DNA of 64,000 bases from Eudorina sp. 2006-703-Eu-15 (GCA_003117195.1 BDSI01000036.1:705960-769959), one strand, 5' to 3'; positions 1 to 44,680 are shown, counted from the first letter of the stretch. The notes: generated from the letters alone by a model not told the origin. A program made the numbers and translations.

Positions 1-718
1 ATCTTAAATAAAAAAATATTTACGGGCAAAAAAGCCGGAAATTTTCTATTTCCCGGACCCCCAAGAAACCTGCGAGATTTCATTTATTTGACGCTGTGGA
101 GAGCCGGAAACCTGCCCTGCCAACTATTTTCCAGACTACCAAAAAGGCCTGGAAATCTGCAGGCGCAGGGAGAAATCCTGCATCGTACACCTGCCTACCG
201 CCAAAACACACTCGAATGCCGTGTCCCCAACTCCTGGTTACCCTCCCATATGCATCCGCGACGCAAGGAAAGCGCGCTTCAGGCCTCCATGGACTTAGAT
301 TCCCTGTCGTCGCTGTGGTAACAGTGGCCCTGCTGTCGAAACACGCAGAAATATTTCCGCCCTGCCTCGGAGGTTTTTATTTCCTGGCACCTAGGAAGCC
401 CCCCAAAATCTGCCCTGCCAAAGGTTTTATGGCTACTGGCGACAGGCCGGAAACCTGCGGAATTCTATTTCCCCGTTTTGGAAGATAGCAACACTGTTTA
501 CGTCCCCACTCAACGCCGACCCCCCCTGGGACATGCTATGCCACTACATACAGTGCCTTCGAGCTAGACCAACTGATTGGGGCCAACTGCGACGCTTATT
601 CGCAAACCTTTACCGGAACATCCATAGCGCACCCCGCCCGACCCTCGCTTCACCCAAATGTGCAATGTATCAAACGACATAACATCGCAGTGCAATGATT
701 GATTGCTGCTGATGTGTA

Positions 719-925
719 CTGGCGCGGTTTCCAGGAGAGGCAATCCTGGCGCGCTGGTAACCTGGTGTGTTGGCCGGTATGGCTGCATGACCCCCCCGCG
801 GGTGATGGAGGATGGGTGCGCAGTATATGTAATATATATGTATATATGTGCCGTTGGAACACGGCACCCGCCCGGTCGGGATACGGCGGGTCCACCTTGT
901 ACGCAACGATTACATTATTACAATA
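719..925 (+). repeat. SINE-like element, copy 1 (5' truncated)
   Basis: From about 719 to 820 the sequence matches 1389-1490 almost base for base, including the stretch around CCAGGAGAGGCAATC and a C-run near 785-795. A second shared block (about 850-925) has the sequence GGGTCCACCTTGTA and ends in an ATTACA-rich tail. Copy 1 lacks the tRNA-like head of copy 2; unrelated sequence abuts position 719. That pattern of body and tail kept with the 5' end missing is typical of a truncated retroposed SINE. It carries no protein. Assignment to a named SINE family is not possible from sequence alone. Confidence 0.6.
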
Positions 926-1297
926 ATGGACGCATGCGCCGAAGAGGGCATATATACAGCCCCTCCGACTATTCGGATGGCACGCGGCTGCCCTGCTGGC
1001 TAACCCTGCCCTGACATACCCGAAGACATCGATGCTCCGGAAGATGAGGCCAGATCTCCTTATCATCCCGACACGCACCAGTCGCGAACACTGAAGACGC
1101 CAGCTCGAGCCCTTTCCGTGGGCCCTCCACCGGTCGAAGCACACAGTGTACATATTAGAAATTGGGTACACCAGCGGTGATTTAGGACACAATGAGAAAA
1201 ACGCCGACAAAATGAGCAACTTGCTGAATCGTACATGCGGCATAGCGGGGTTAACCAGGAGCCATCAGGCGTCAAGCCGCCCAACCAGCGAACACGG

Positions 1298-1370
1298 GGG
1301 GTCGTCTAATGGGAAAGACACTGGCATTCTGTCCAGACATCGGCGGTTCGAATCCCCGTCCCCTCGCCGC
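1298..1370 (+). other. degenerate tRNA-like sequence (SINE head)
   Basis: An A-box-like GTCTAATGG segment near 1304 and a B-box GGTTCGAATCC near 1346 are spaced as in a tRNA gene. An anticodon-arm-like hairpin CTGG...CCAG lies between them. The T stem has mismatches, the anticodon loop is the wrong size and the acceptor stem does not close cleanly, so this is not a functional tRNA. It is read as the pol III promoter head of the SINE. Confidence 0.5.
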
Positions 1371-1610
1371 CGTGTGATTAGGCGGGTCTGGCGCGGTTTC
1401 CAGGAGAGGCAATCTTGGCGCGCTGGTAACCTGGTGTGTTGGCCGGTATGGCTGCATGACCCCCCCCGGGTGATGGAGGATGGGTGCGCAGTCCTTGGTA
1501 GGGTTTGATGAGACGAGGCACCTACGAGCTATCTGCTGGATGGGCCCGTTGGAAACCCGGTCGGGATATATACGGGTCCACCTTGTAACCGTTACATTAC
1601 AAAACAAAAA
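1298..1610 (+). repeat. SINE-like element, copy 2 with tRNA-like head
   Basis: This is the fuller copy. A tRNA-like head (about 1298-1370) is followed by the body shared with copy 1 (1389-1490) and a tail ending in GTTACATTACAAAACAAAAAC. Head, body and A/ATTACA tail is the standard layout of a tRNA-derived SINE transcribed by RNA polymerase III and mobilised by a LINE partner. The two copies lie about 0.6 kb apart in the same orientation and differ by indels in the tail half, so they look like independent insertions of one family. Confidence 0.6.
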
Positions 1611-1613
1611 CAC

Positions 1614-1808
1614 GTGGAGGTAGGCAAGCGCGGCATTTTGGATCAGAGTGACACGGATTTAAGCAAAGTGACATCCTTGTCCGTGCGCACAGTCACAAGA
1701 ATTGTCTCACATTGGCGACGTTCTAGGAAGGCGCGGTCGCCTATGACCTGTATGTATATATATCATAGATATATCCATGTCATACTGGGTTACCACCTGT
1801 TACTATGA
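1614..1808 (+). other. short ORF with possible helix-turn-helix, unassigned
   Basis: An open frame of about 64 residues begins right after the SINE tail. Its first 45 residues have helix-turn-helix flavour: a basic start, then the stretch LSKVTSLSVRTVTRIVSHWR, which resembles the DNA-binding head of many transposases. The rest becomes low-quality TAT-repeat translation, and there is no ATG (it would start at GTG). It may be a fossil fragment of a transposase or chance. No function is claimed. Confidence 0.15.
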
Positions 1809-2904
1809 GGTTTATTCTAAAGCTGCGGACTCCGGTCAGTCGCGTCTATCCGTTTCGGAATCCAAACGTGTACCTACTCAAGCCGCGCTAAACCTTAAGT
1901 TGTTTATCCCAGCCCCACAGCCATCCCTGTTCCATGGCGATAAATACGTGGAACACCCTCTTAGTCATCCATACGGATCGCTTCGTCGCCGAAGCAATTG
2001 ATTACAGCAGCCATGTATAAAGACAATACAAAGTATCTTTTGCACTTCATATGATCGTTATTTCCATCTTGCTTGCCATTCGTATCCAATGTGTCCCAGA
2101 CTGGGTGATTACAACCTCAAATTGATACACACAATTCATAAAACCTTTTTCAATTTTAAGTATGGCATTGTCTTAGTAGCCCCAAATGCCGCGGAAATAC
2201 TGAAATTGCTGCGCAAAGTCTAAGATGTTGAGGCGGTGCGGTGTTGTTTTCAAACAGCATAGTTAACATATAAGAAGTAATCAATACTAACACCTAGGTT
2301 ACAAGATTATCACCGAGGGTGTTTGGCTGGTCGCCGGTGACCTCTTTTCGTACTTAACGTATGTCGCTTCTCAGAGGAACGCCTACACCTTATATGGACT
2401 ATCTATATGTCCTGTACCTAATTTAGGTCGACGAATCTTTACTGCGTTGGCGTGAACTGTGTTTAAAGGCGTATCATATACCTTTGACTGACTCGCACTT
2501 CATGCTGTACTTCCATTCGCGTAACGTTTCGTGTTTCTGCTTCCTGAAATCGGTTCCGCGAAGGATTTGATGTCGTGTATGTTGAGGTTGTCACAAAGGA
2601 ATCTCGTTGCGGACTTCATCTATCTTGTCAATAACGGACCACATATATCACACAGGATATGCAGCTATGGACTTACAAAGTACTATCAGTGTAAGACATC
2701 CTGTACTTTTAACCAATGATTTTCTTGTGGTATCCGTAGCCCCAGCTTTGAGGCTGTATAATGCATCTCTGAGTAGGAGACCCTTTTCCCTTGGACATTC
2801 CTCCACAGGAATGACATGAAGTCAATCATTTTATCCGACATGCACCATCAACTTAGCAAGGGCCTTGCCGACATATCGTTGACAGCTGTGACACAGCGCA
2901 GCAA
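1809..2904. other. no gene seen; upstream region of the giant gene
   Basis: About 1.1 kb with lower GC than the rest of the window and no ORF above 70 residues that looks real. It should contain the promoter and 5' UTR of the gene starting at 2905, but no convincing TATA box or named element is recognised. Confidence 0.4.
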
Positions 2905-34789
<31,885 letters not shown>

Positions 34790-37700
34790 GCATCTCTGAG
34801 TCAGGCTCCCGCCGCAGCCAGCCACCCCCTCCCGCCGTGTCGCATCAGGTGGGAGGGAGCGGTGCGGAAGGTGCCGCGTCAGCGCTCGATGGCGCGTCGG
34901 AGCAGCAGACGCGCAGCGGGACAGGCGGCGATAAGGAAACTATGGCTCGGTGAGAGCAGGCGGCAGCCGTAGTGTTACTACTGTGTTATTACTATGTCTC
35001 TGAGAAACCGGCTGGAATGGAGACCGAGGCGGAAGCCAACATCTAGCCTGACCGCAAAGACAGGCTCTTGGCCCGAGGCGGAAGCCAACGTATGACCCCC
35101 CACTTGACCATCACTGGACCGCCATCAGAATGGCTCTCAGCCTAGGAACGGCTTCGCCCCATCCAGACATCCCCGGGCGACAAGACGTATCGTGACAAAA
35201 GGTACGAGCACCATTTCCCGTACGGTTGATGTACGGAAGCCTGGCTTTTTTCCCCTGACAAGCGTCACTGATGTTACTAATCTCGGCTGACATGGATCGT
35301 GTCGACACCACGTGTCCAGCCGCCATGTCGGACACGGCCATGTCGAGGAAGCCCTCGTGTACGACACTCTTCGTACATGTAGCGCGGCTTGACTCGAGAG
35401 CGTGTATGTGTATGTGAGCGGACGAAGACTGGGCACCTTGTCGTACTCTCGGGGGGTTGGGGGTTGGAGGGAGGTTGGTGGCGCGCTACCGAAACGTTTA
35501 GCGAAGAGTTATGTGAAAACTAACATTTTTTCATTTCGGAGTGGCCGTACGATAGATGTTCGGACTTGTGGCCAAGGACCGACAGTGTTGGCTAATAAGT
35601 CGGGTTGACTGCGAGGCTAGGTACGGGTGCTTCCCTCATAAAGCGGTTGGTCTGTCGGCTTAGGGGTAGCGGCATCCCGTCGGAGTGGCGCGCCCACACC
35701 CGGTCCTGCCCTGGTGCGAAAGCCTTGTTTCATTGTTACTTGCTCCTCAACTGTGACGGCGTGAGAAACTGGTTGTGGCGGGTGTGTGCGCCCCGGGGAC
35801 AGTGGGCCAGCGTCTCAACCCGGGTAGCTCCAGCGTGTTTTTCAACTGCGCGGACGGAGTTGGATAAGACTTGGTGGGACTGAGCGTAGCTGTGGACGGA
35901 CGGACAGACAGACAGAGGTGGACTGACGATGGCGATGATGTGATTTGAGGGGTGGGGTGGTGCCGCTGCGGCAGCGGGTCCCTAGCTCTCCACACGACGG
36001 CGCTTAATTTTGATTACATTGTGTATTGCTCGGGTAAAAGGGCTTATATGATGTTCACGAACGAGGCGCCACCGGCCAGGCAAAGGATGTGTTGGCGGAG
36101 GATGGGCGGACAGTGTTCGGCTGTGTTCGCTCGCTGGGTACAGTGGCGATGTCTGTCATGCAGCCGTGCGCGGTGTGTTGGTTGTCGGTTCGCGAGGCGG
36201 CGCGGCTGCAGCACGACCACGGCGCCGCCTCACGTCGCCGCGCGTGCGTGGGCCCCCACGGGTGCACCCCAAGCTGAATCCTGTACCGCCGGAAGCTGTC
36301 AGCAGTTTGACCAGCAAACAGCGTGTTGTGGTGTGCGTAGGTTCAAGGGTCGATCGTGTACCCTGGGGTACCGTACGGTTCCGTACGGCTGCCCAAACTC
36401 ATGACCCCCTTGTGTGGTTCCACCAGGGGGTGTCCTCTGAGCCCCTCATCGTTCCTTGACGACGCGTGGCGCCGCGGCGGCGGTCATTGTCGATCGATGC
36501 CTAGGCCGCCTGCTGCGGTCCCCCTTTTAATCCGTTACAAGCAAGGTGGACCCCCGTAGTCCCGACTGGGGGTTCTTCAACGGGGGCCCCTGCGGTGTGG
36601 ACTGGGGCGCGAATGCCTAGCTCCCTTGCGGAGCCGGAGCTGGACCGAGTGAGCCGCGAACGACCCGGTGCCGGTGCCGGGTGTTTTGAACCGCCACACG
36701 GCGCCGGCTGCTGCTCGGCTGCGGCTGCTGGTGCAGGCACCGCGACCTTCGCCCGTGAATCGTTCGGTCTCTGTGCTGAAGAGCAAGCACGAGCGGGGCG
36801 GGGTCAGGCGAGGAAGGCCGTGTCGTGTTGGGAGGACTTTTGACCCCTGGCCCTGGGGCTCTCCGGTGGTTTGTCTCTCACCGGAGGGGTTAGGCCTCGT
36901 TGGTGAGGCCCGTACCGCTTGGGTCGGTCTGTTGGTCTGCGCCGGCGGGGACGGTGCCACGTGTCACGCACGGCATGCCGCGAGGCAGCCTGGGTGAAGC
37001 AAGCGTGACCCGCGCATTGCGGGCTTGTCTGTGGTCGCGCGCGCGCGTGTGTGTGTGTGTTTTAGTGTTAGGGGCAGGCTAGTCTCTCATTGTTTTCATA
37101 ATGATAATGCCAATCGTATTGCGTGAAATTGATTCCGAGCGTGAATGAGGAAATCGGACTGCAAGGAGGCAAAGTTCTGAGGGCACCATTACTCGGAGAA
37201 GAGGGGAGGGCTGCGGACTCGACCTCATGACGCCGCGCGGGCGCGGCAGGAACGCGCGTTGGGGCACTCTAGAACAGAAAAGAACTGCAAGCATGCAACG
37301 AGTTACGTGTTGGTGTGGCGGGGTGCATGCGTGCGATGCGGTGCGGTGCGTTGCGATGGTGTTGGTATGCCGCCTCCGGGCCAGTCCCGCCCGGCCCTAG
37401 GGGTGGCCCGGCGCCCCTAGGGAGCGGTCTCGTAGTGGAGAACCTCCTGCCTCAGTGCGCTTGGTGAGGGCCGCGGAGGGCCAGCGCCCGTATGTAGCGC
37501 TGCTGAGCAGCATTGCAGGACCTCCCGGGTATTAAGGAGGTCTTAGCTGTGTCCTTGTGTGGTGTGTGCAAATAAGACACTAGCGTAGGGGGTCAGTGTA
37601 TCGGTCTGTCTGTCCCAACGTGTTTCGGTGAACAAGATAGGACGGTTCGCTAGGGTTCACTGCCGGAGAGCGAGGCGAGGCTGTCCTGGAGCTGGAGTCC

Positions 37701-37943
37701 AACGGCTGTCCGGCGGATCGGGACTTCGGGAGGGAGCGGCCTGTGTGCTCGGGATCTCGCCTGCGGTCCGCGTTGTGTGGCCTGTGGCGTATGAGGGCGT
37801 CCCTCAGCACTTCTTCGAGATGTCGACATGACCCATCCGTGGCGCGCGGCCGCACGGCTGCGCTAAACGAGCCTAAGATCTGTCGGCAGAAACGGCCTGT
37901 ACGCCCGGGTTTCCCAGGGCCAGCGACCGAGCACTGCGGCTGT

Positions 37944-37965
37944 CATAGCCGGTGCACCGGCTATG
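37944..37965. other. perfect 22-bp palindrome
   Basis: CATAGCCGGTG is followed directly by its exact reverse complement CACCGGCTATG, with no loop. It could form a short cruciform or bind a dimeric protein; nothing nearby explains it. Confidence 0.8.
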
Positions 37966-39358
37966 TACGGCATTGTAGTGCTGCGTGGCGCGGCTGTGGA
38001 CGTGGCGCGGCTGTGGCGATGGTCACGGAATGTGGGTGCGAAGGGCGGGTGGCACGCTCTGGCCTGAACGCGACATCAGGGCATCGCTGAGGGCTGGGGT
38101 GGGGGATATGGCGATGGCATTCGCTGCGGTGTGCCTTGACGCCACTCTCCGTGGCTGGGTTGTGTCGGTGCTGCAGTCGACATCACTCGACATGCGGGCC
38201 CCGCCCCATGCCACGTCTCTCATGGGCCCCGCCGCGCGCAGTCCTCCATCCCCTCCCCCCCACACACACACACTCCTGCTTTTCTCCTTGCTAACACACT
38301 CCTGCTCTGCCTGCTTAAGCAACACACACACACACACACTCGACCTATCGTGCACGCCAAGCTTCGGCCGAAGTTACCTTACCTTTGGGTTGCCTTATGA
38401 TCTCAGTGTATTCATCCATTTATAAATTACGTTTTTATAGCCGTGACCATCCCGGGATTCGGGGGCTGTGGCGTGGATGTCCCTTCCACCCAGAGCGCGC
38501 GTGCCACCACCTGCCACCACCAAGCGGACGGGCTCGACGGGCAAGTCCATGCTGGCGCCTTCCTGTACCCTTGCAGACGGTCGTGTATTTGGGGACCCTT
38601 GCACCTGAGCACTGCTTGCTCAGCCGTGTAACACGAGCTTCTTTTCCTAAACACGGGGCTCGAGTGTCTTGACGGGTGGTGGCGGACGCGGCCCTCAGGA
38701 ACTGCGGTCGCGCCCGCGGTCCCCCTCCCGCTCTGATTTGCCGTTCCGAAAAACCGGGCGCGCCCCCTCGGGAGCGCTTCGTGTCAGTGGCCGAAGGGGA
38801 GCCACCTCGCGCACCAGTCAGTCAGTCAGTCAGTCAGTCCACCGGCGCGCCCCAGAGAGACAGGGGGACAAGAATAGGTTCGTCAACCAACTCAAGGCGC
38901 TGCCGATAGGTTCGTCAGCTCAAAGGCTGTCGTACCAGCCGCGGTTTTCCGACCTTGCCGTGCGCCGCTGACCCACCAAACCGACAGGGGTTGGTGCAGC
39001 ACCGTGCAGCACCGTGCCGCGCGCAGGGCTCGTCAGGCGTGTGGTGGAGGTCGTGCCGCCGGTCAGCGAGCGGCCCCCAACCCCCAGTCCGTTACATGCC
39101 GCTGCGTGACATCCGTCCGCCAACCGTCCGGCCCCATTGGGGCGCGCTGCTGGTCGCCCAGCCGGCGGCTTCCCGCCTCCTCCCGGCGCCACGCCCGCTC
39201 CCAAACCACCGCCGCCGCGCGCCCAGCGGTCCCCAGAACCCGAACAGGGCATCCTCTACGCATTGCCTTGGTGCCGCCGCCCCACCACGGTAGCTCGATC
39301 CGTCAAAATGGCCACCCGCCAGCGAACGGCGAGGCCCCGGTGTGTGTATGCGTGTAAG

Positions 39359-39364
<6 letters not shown>

Positions 39365-39406
<42 letters not shown>
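39365..39406 (+). repeat. (GT)n microsatellite
   Basis: An uninterrupted GT run of about 42 bases. Confidence 0.95.
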
Positions 39407-39407
<1 letters not shown>

Positions 39408-39773
39408 TATAACAAAGCGCTCGTTGCGCCCGCCCGTCCGCCCGCCCGCCCGGCCGGCCCTCGTCTGGTACGAACAACGCACCCGCCGATTGCATCCCGA
39501 CAGTTTCGGTTCCGGACCCGCTCCTGTCCCCCGCTCCCCCACTCGACCAGCCGAAACACCATCCCGTCAAGGCGACCCGCGGGCTTTCACCCGGGCAAAC
39601 ATCCAACGAGCAACCAACCGAAATGGAACGGACCGCCCGGGGCCCGAGGGCTCGGCGCTGCGCCGCGGCCCCACCTGCTGCACTGCACTGCACTCCACTG
39701 CGGGGTGTCCCCGCATCTGGCTGCGAACATACCCTCGCCTACCTCTCCTCCAAGTCAACGAAGACCCTCAACC

Positions 39774-39848
39774 CGCCCCGCCCCGCCCCGCCCCGCCCCG
39801 CCCCGCCCGCCCCGCCCCGCCCCGCCCCGCCCCGCCCCGCCCCGCCCC
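39774..39848 (+). repeat. (CCCCG)n microsatellite
   Basis: CCCCG pentamers with one phase slip near 39807, downstream of the minus-strand phosphoribosyltransferase stop. Confidence 0.9.
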
Positions 39849-40353
39849 GGTGTGTCTGGGCAGTTGTCATTTCAACTCCCGGCCCGCCCCGCCGCCCCCC
39901 GCCCCTCCCCCTCCCCGGTCGTGTGGAGGTCCCCACGTTCTGAGCCCCAGGTCACTCCGCCTCCACTCCGCTTCACTCCGCCTCCGCCTGCGTCCTCGGC
40001 TTCTTAGCGGCAGGCTCCCCTGCGACGACAATACGGTACGGCACACACAGGGCCCGCCTTGTGCGCGCGCGCGGCTCACATGACCGGTGTAAACACACGG
40101 CACGCACCGGCCGGGTGCAACCGGCTGTGACGGCCCCAACAGAACGCCGCGGCGCGCCCCAAGTGAGGGCCACGGGTGCTGTGGAACCCATGGGGACATG
40201 GATAGACATGGGTAGCAAGTCGTCGTCTCGGACCTAAAGGCAAGGTCGGTATGGTTTGCCGGTACGGGGATGCGCCCTGGCGTCTCCAAACCGTCACCGC
40301 CGCTTCTGGGCTTGTTCCTGTGTGTGCCCCCCTCTCCCTTCCTCGCAGGTCGC

Positions 40354-43300
40354 CTAGGTCCCCCCGAACCTCGCCGCAACCTCATCGTGCGCACCCGATG
40401 CCGCCCCGGTGGTCTTACCCCCCGCCTCCGCGTCGGCCTCCGCCGACGGCGCCTCCACCGCCGCCGCCGCCGCCGCTGCCGCCGCCACCGTCTTCCCCGC
40501 CGCCGCCCGCTCGTCCGCGGCCCGCTGGTGTGCCGATATGTCCAGAGCGTCCCATGGGTACACGATCCAGTTGTCGGGCACGTCCATGCACCTGTGGTCG
40601 GTTGGTTGGTTGGTAGTTAGCAGGTCGGCGGTTGGGCCCAGTTGGGACGTGGAGCCGCCGTAGTCTGGTTGCATCCCCCTGGTGCCGTACGTGTCGTGAG
40701 CGAGGATGGGGCAGGCGAGCCGCATCGTGGTGTGTTTCCCATGTTTCTTGCATTTTGGGTACGCAGCGCAGGCCCGACCCCGCGCCCTCCCTCGCCTCCC
40801 ACGTGAAATCTAGACCGGGTCAGACGGGGAGCTGACTAGCAACAGGAAGCACACATACACTCAGATATGCACTCCCAGACGCAGCCCAACGGGTCGCCGC
40901 ACACAACTGGCCATACGGATGCGCGCACCGCGGCCTCACTTGAAGTAGGACGTCTCCAGCAGCGCCTCCGGCAGCAACCCGCTCTTCTCCTTGAGCTTGT
41001 TGTGCACCACGAACACGCCCTGTGTGTGCGTGTGTGTGTGTTTGTGTGTTTGGGGGGTAAGGGGGGGTTGGGTATATCCGCTACTGCGCCTTTAGCCCAC
41101 ACTACAGCAGTTCTCATACAACCATACACGGTTCTACGTATATACATATCAGAATGCATATATATGATTGCTACGTCCTACTTCAACGGCGGCGTCGGCC
41201 AACCGGACACCTAGTACACACTCGGTATTTTTTCGCGATTTCGCTGTCTTTATAGACAAAGGGGGGTTGGTACATAGGCGATTGGTAGACAATACTCAAA
41301 CTGCGCTGACTGTGTTTTTTGGGGGGCGTTTTGGGGGTGCCCAGGAAGCAGGGGGAAGGGGGAAGGGCAGCCGCCGCAGGGAGGAAGAGTGTGGGCAGGA
41401 CAGGACCCGATTCACGGTGCGAGCGGCACGACAGGGGCGCCGCATCGGCCGCCAGCAGCGCGGGGCACCATCAAAGTAAGGAGTCCGTGCCGTGCGCACA
41501 TGCCTTGCCGCTGCAAGGTGGTGGCGGGTGAGCGCAAACGGCATTGACTGGCGGATGCCAGTCAGTCGAGTGCACTTCAGCTCAATGCTCCGACACCACC
41601 GTCTGGATGAGCGCTCGGCCGTCTGTCCAGGGAGGGAGGGCCTCCGAACAGCTGTTCCCCAGCCAGCGTCCCCTCACCCCTCACCCCGCGCCCCTCACCA
41701 GCTGCGGTGCGGCCCATTCCGGGTCACCCGCCTTCCGCCGCGTGTCGTACTCTTGCCGCTGCTTCTCGATGTCCTGCGCATTGTACGCAGCGCGCGGCAG
41801 CAGTCCAAACAGGCCAAACAGGCTGACCATCAACGTAAAGAAAGAGCGCGGCTACATTCGGGCGGCCCAAACCTTTGACGAAAAACAGTCTCGACGAAAC
41901 GCGCGGGCAGGTCGAGTGCGCCGCCGTGTGGTGCCGCGGGTCAACCTGACCGGCCCGGATCCCTTACGCAACACGGGCTGAAACCCCCGTTCGGATTTAG
42001 CTCTTCCTACGTCCTCATTCGGGTCGGCCCCTCTTGTCTCTTTCTCTAAACTTCTAGACGACTCAAAACCGGGTTTGCCTCTCTTTTTTTCAGATACCAT
42101 TCGTCTCTCACAACCACGTAGCTCCTGCCCGGTTCGAAGCGCGAAGGCCGAACGCGGAATCGAGCACTGCGGGCGCTGCTCGCAGGCCTACCCAACCGGG
42201 CAGACGCGACCTCAAACGGTGCATGAACTCTGATATTCGACTATGAAGCGGGCGGGCGCGCCGTTTTTATCCCCACGGGCCCTGGCGTTCGTCCGCGCAT
42301 CCCTCCCACCCTCCTGCCGCGCACCTTGTTCAGCTCCGCAACCGCGTACGACAGGGTTTTGCGCGTGTCGTCCACCTCATCAACAATCAGGATGTTGTGG
42401 CCCTGGTACGGAGTGTACGGCGATGGTTCAAGAAGTACAGTAATCGAGACGCAGCACTATATAATGTGCACACATGAGCAACTATTTGGGGCTCAAACCT
42501 GACCGTAGGTAAAACGCCCGCCCGCACGTAGCCCTGTGCATTTGCACGACATATGTACGGCAGCTGCACATGGCAGCTGAGGTGCACACGTAGTCGCTGC
42601 AAGGGAGACTCCGAAGTCCCACACCCCATCTCAGCCAGCCATCCTAGCCTCATCATCATAACTAGGAATTCCTAGTGTTCGCACAACAAAACAAAAGGCC
42701 ACCCAGGTTCCCCTGTCACTCCGCTCCACCTCTCGTGTCGAGCAACCACTATCTTCCCGCTGCCACAGTCAGCGCCCCTCAACCCGCCGCGGGGCCCCTT
42801 CGCCCCCCAGGCCCTTCGTGCCGTACCTGCAGGGAGATGCCGGTGCCCTCGCCCGCGCCGTAGTTGAGCCACTGCGGCGCCAGGCCACCATCGGAATCCC
42901 CACCAGCGACGCCAACACCATCGCCGGTACAGGCAGCAGCACCGGCACCGGCACCGGCACCGGGGCACAGGGAAAGGAGACACGGTGAGGGCGTGCTGGG
43001 ACTGCATCAAGGCCCTCGTAGGACATCGCTGGGGGCAGGCCAGTTCACGATATCCGCCACGATATTCGCCACGTCACAAGTCGCACAGGAAAGGACGCTC
43101 GGCAGAGAGGCACACCTCGTGCGCATTGACATGGGGGCTTGAAATGAAACCCTACAACAGCCCAGACACACCCAGCCAACGGGGGTTAAGGCCCTGCAAA
43201 CCGTTTGGGTAGGAGAGCCGGCAGGACGTGAGGGGAAGCGCAGTGGGTGCTCTCTGCTCTGCCAGGCTGCCGTCCCTCACTCTGCCGTACCGCGGTGGGG

Positions 43301-44230
43301 CCCATCGCCAGGCCACCAAGGGGCGCACGGGTCCCGGTCCCCGGCCAGGGACCATACCTGGGTTTTCCGTACAATTGCAGTCTCCGGGTCGTACTTGTCT
43401 AGGTTGTCGTCGTACAGGATGAGGCCAATGGTTTGGATGGGCAACGACTTGCCTGTGGGTTGCAAGGGTTGCCGAGGGCTGGGTTCTGGGCAGCGCACCT
43501 GCGATGCGATGTGGTGTCATGCGTTGTGGCGATGCCAGGGTCACTGACAACGCCACAGCGGCATAAGAGCAGAGAGTCAAGCTACCGCGGGCCATTACAG
43601 ATGATTGAGAGGCGTCCGGCGTCGCTCATACCCATAGAACTCCAGTACTCATACCGCAAAATCAGTTTTCGGGTTTGAACTGGGCGTGACGCTCTGAGCC
43701 AGATGTTCTCCCAGAAACAGCTTACCGCACTTGGCTTTCAAGAATGTCCGCAGCATGCGAGCTGGGATGAACCCGCCTGAGACGGACAGCGGGCCGAGAT
43801 CGTCGGGGTTTGTCTGTTGGCGTGACGGGAGTGGGGGCTATGGCCAGATAGCTATCTTTCCCGCCCAGAGAATGCATTGGCAGGGTAATTCAAATTTGGA
43901 CATGCGAACGACAGTGCGGCCTGTCCGGCACAACGTTTATAGTACGTTCGCATGGCTGCATGCGGCGACTGCAACACGTGTGCCCCAAACCAAGGCTGGC
44001 AAAGCTGTCACGTCAGATACATTGATGGCATGACGTGCGACCTGCGAATTTGGGCACATTCGACCCGTCCCGATTACAGGGGACACTCTCGGGTTCCCTG
44101 ATTTGTCCTCACCTGAGCCAATCGCGATGATCAATGTTGGCTTGAAGCTTTCGTAAACATTTTTGTTGTCGACACAATCACAAATAGCCTGGTGGATTTC
44201 ATTGTAACTGATGAAGAGCTTCTCGGCCAT
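40354..44230 (-). CDS. xanthine/hypoxanthine-guanine phosphoribosyltransferase, yeast Xpt1 type
   Basis: Purine salvage: transfers phosphoribose from PRPP to xanthine, hypoxanthine or guanine. Eight exons join in phase to 259 residues: 44113-44230, 43726-43776, 43358-43452, 42827-42871, 42325-42402, 41699-41773, 40940-41019, 40354-40591. Family landmarks in order are a start MAEKLFISYNEIHQ, the substrate loop GGFIPARMLRTFLKAKCG, the segment PIQTIGLILYDD, WLNYG, the PRPP-binding motif ILIVDEVDDTRKTL (about residues 107-120), VFVVHNKLKEK, and the closing VPDNWIVYPWDALDI. This order matches fungal Xpt1 closely. The last about 55 residues are an Ala-rich tail outside the family core. The ATG at 44230 is preferred over one at 44287 because it sits at the family's usual start. 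No transit peptide, so probably cytosolic. Confidence 0.85.
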
Positions 44231-44680
44231 GCTGTCGAGAGGTTGATTGCCGTAAAGCTGCGACGATGCGAAAATGAGCGAAATCAATCTGCTCAGACGC
44301 AGGAAGTGTTGACGCAGGAAGTGTCAACAGAAATGTGAAAATGCAGGCATTCGTTGGGACGAGAAAACGTGCCTCGCTCCGGAACGCATTTGCAACTCGT
44401 TGGGACGAATCTTACATTCAAGCCTACATTATCCACACCCTTCCAGACACCCCATGCCAAAATGGCTCGTGTAAGAAACGTTTGCTGCATTATAACTTCA
44501 ATCCTACATAAAGGCTTGTGACGAACCCACGACACGGCATGAACGCCACCGCAAATCTGTCCTCCAAGACTTCAGACCATCTACTCATCCTATACCAGGA
44601 AGTTGCAGCTGCTCATGCATATCCCCTGAACAAAAATTATGATGACCAGGCTCCAACTCGAGTGCCGTACGTACTCCCGT

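Larger units (their letters stand above)
34790..40353. other. 5.6 kb without a supportable gene
   Basis: The 5' part should hold the 3' UTR of the giant gene, and the 3' end that of the minus-strand phosphoribosyltransferase. ORFs in between are short, without splice-linked partners or recognisable domains. The region contains a palindrome (37944-37965), CA and GT runs, and a CCCCG run. No TGTAA motif was found close behind the 34789 stop; a minus-strand TGTAA lies at 39092-39096. Confidence 0.5.

Noticed and set aside
1298..1370. Functional tRNA gene
   Set aside because: Mismatched T stem, wrong-sized anticodon loop and no closed acceptor stem; sequence continues into a repeat body shared with 719-925.
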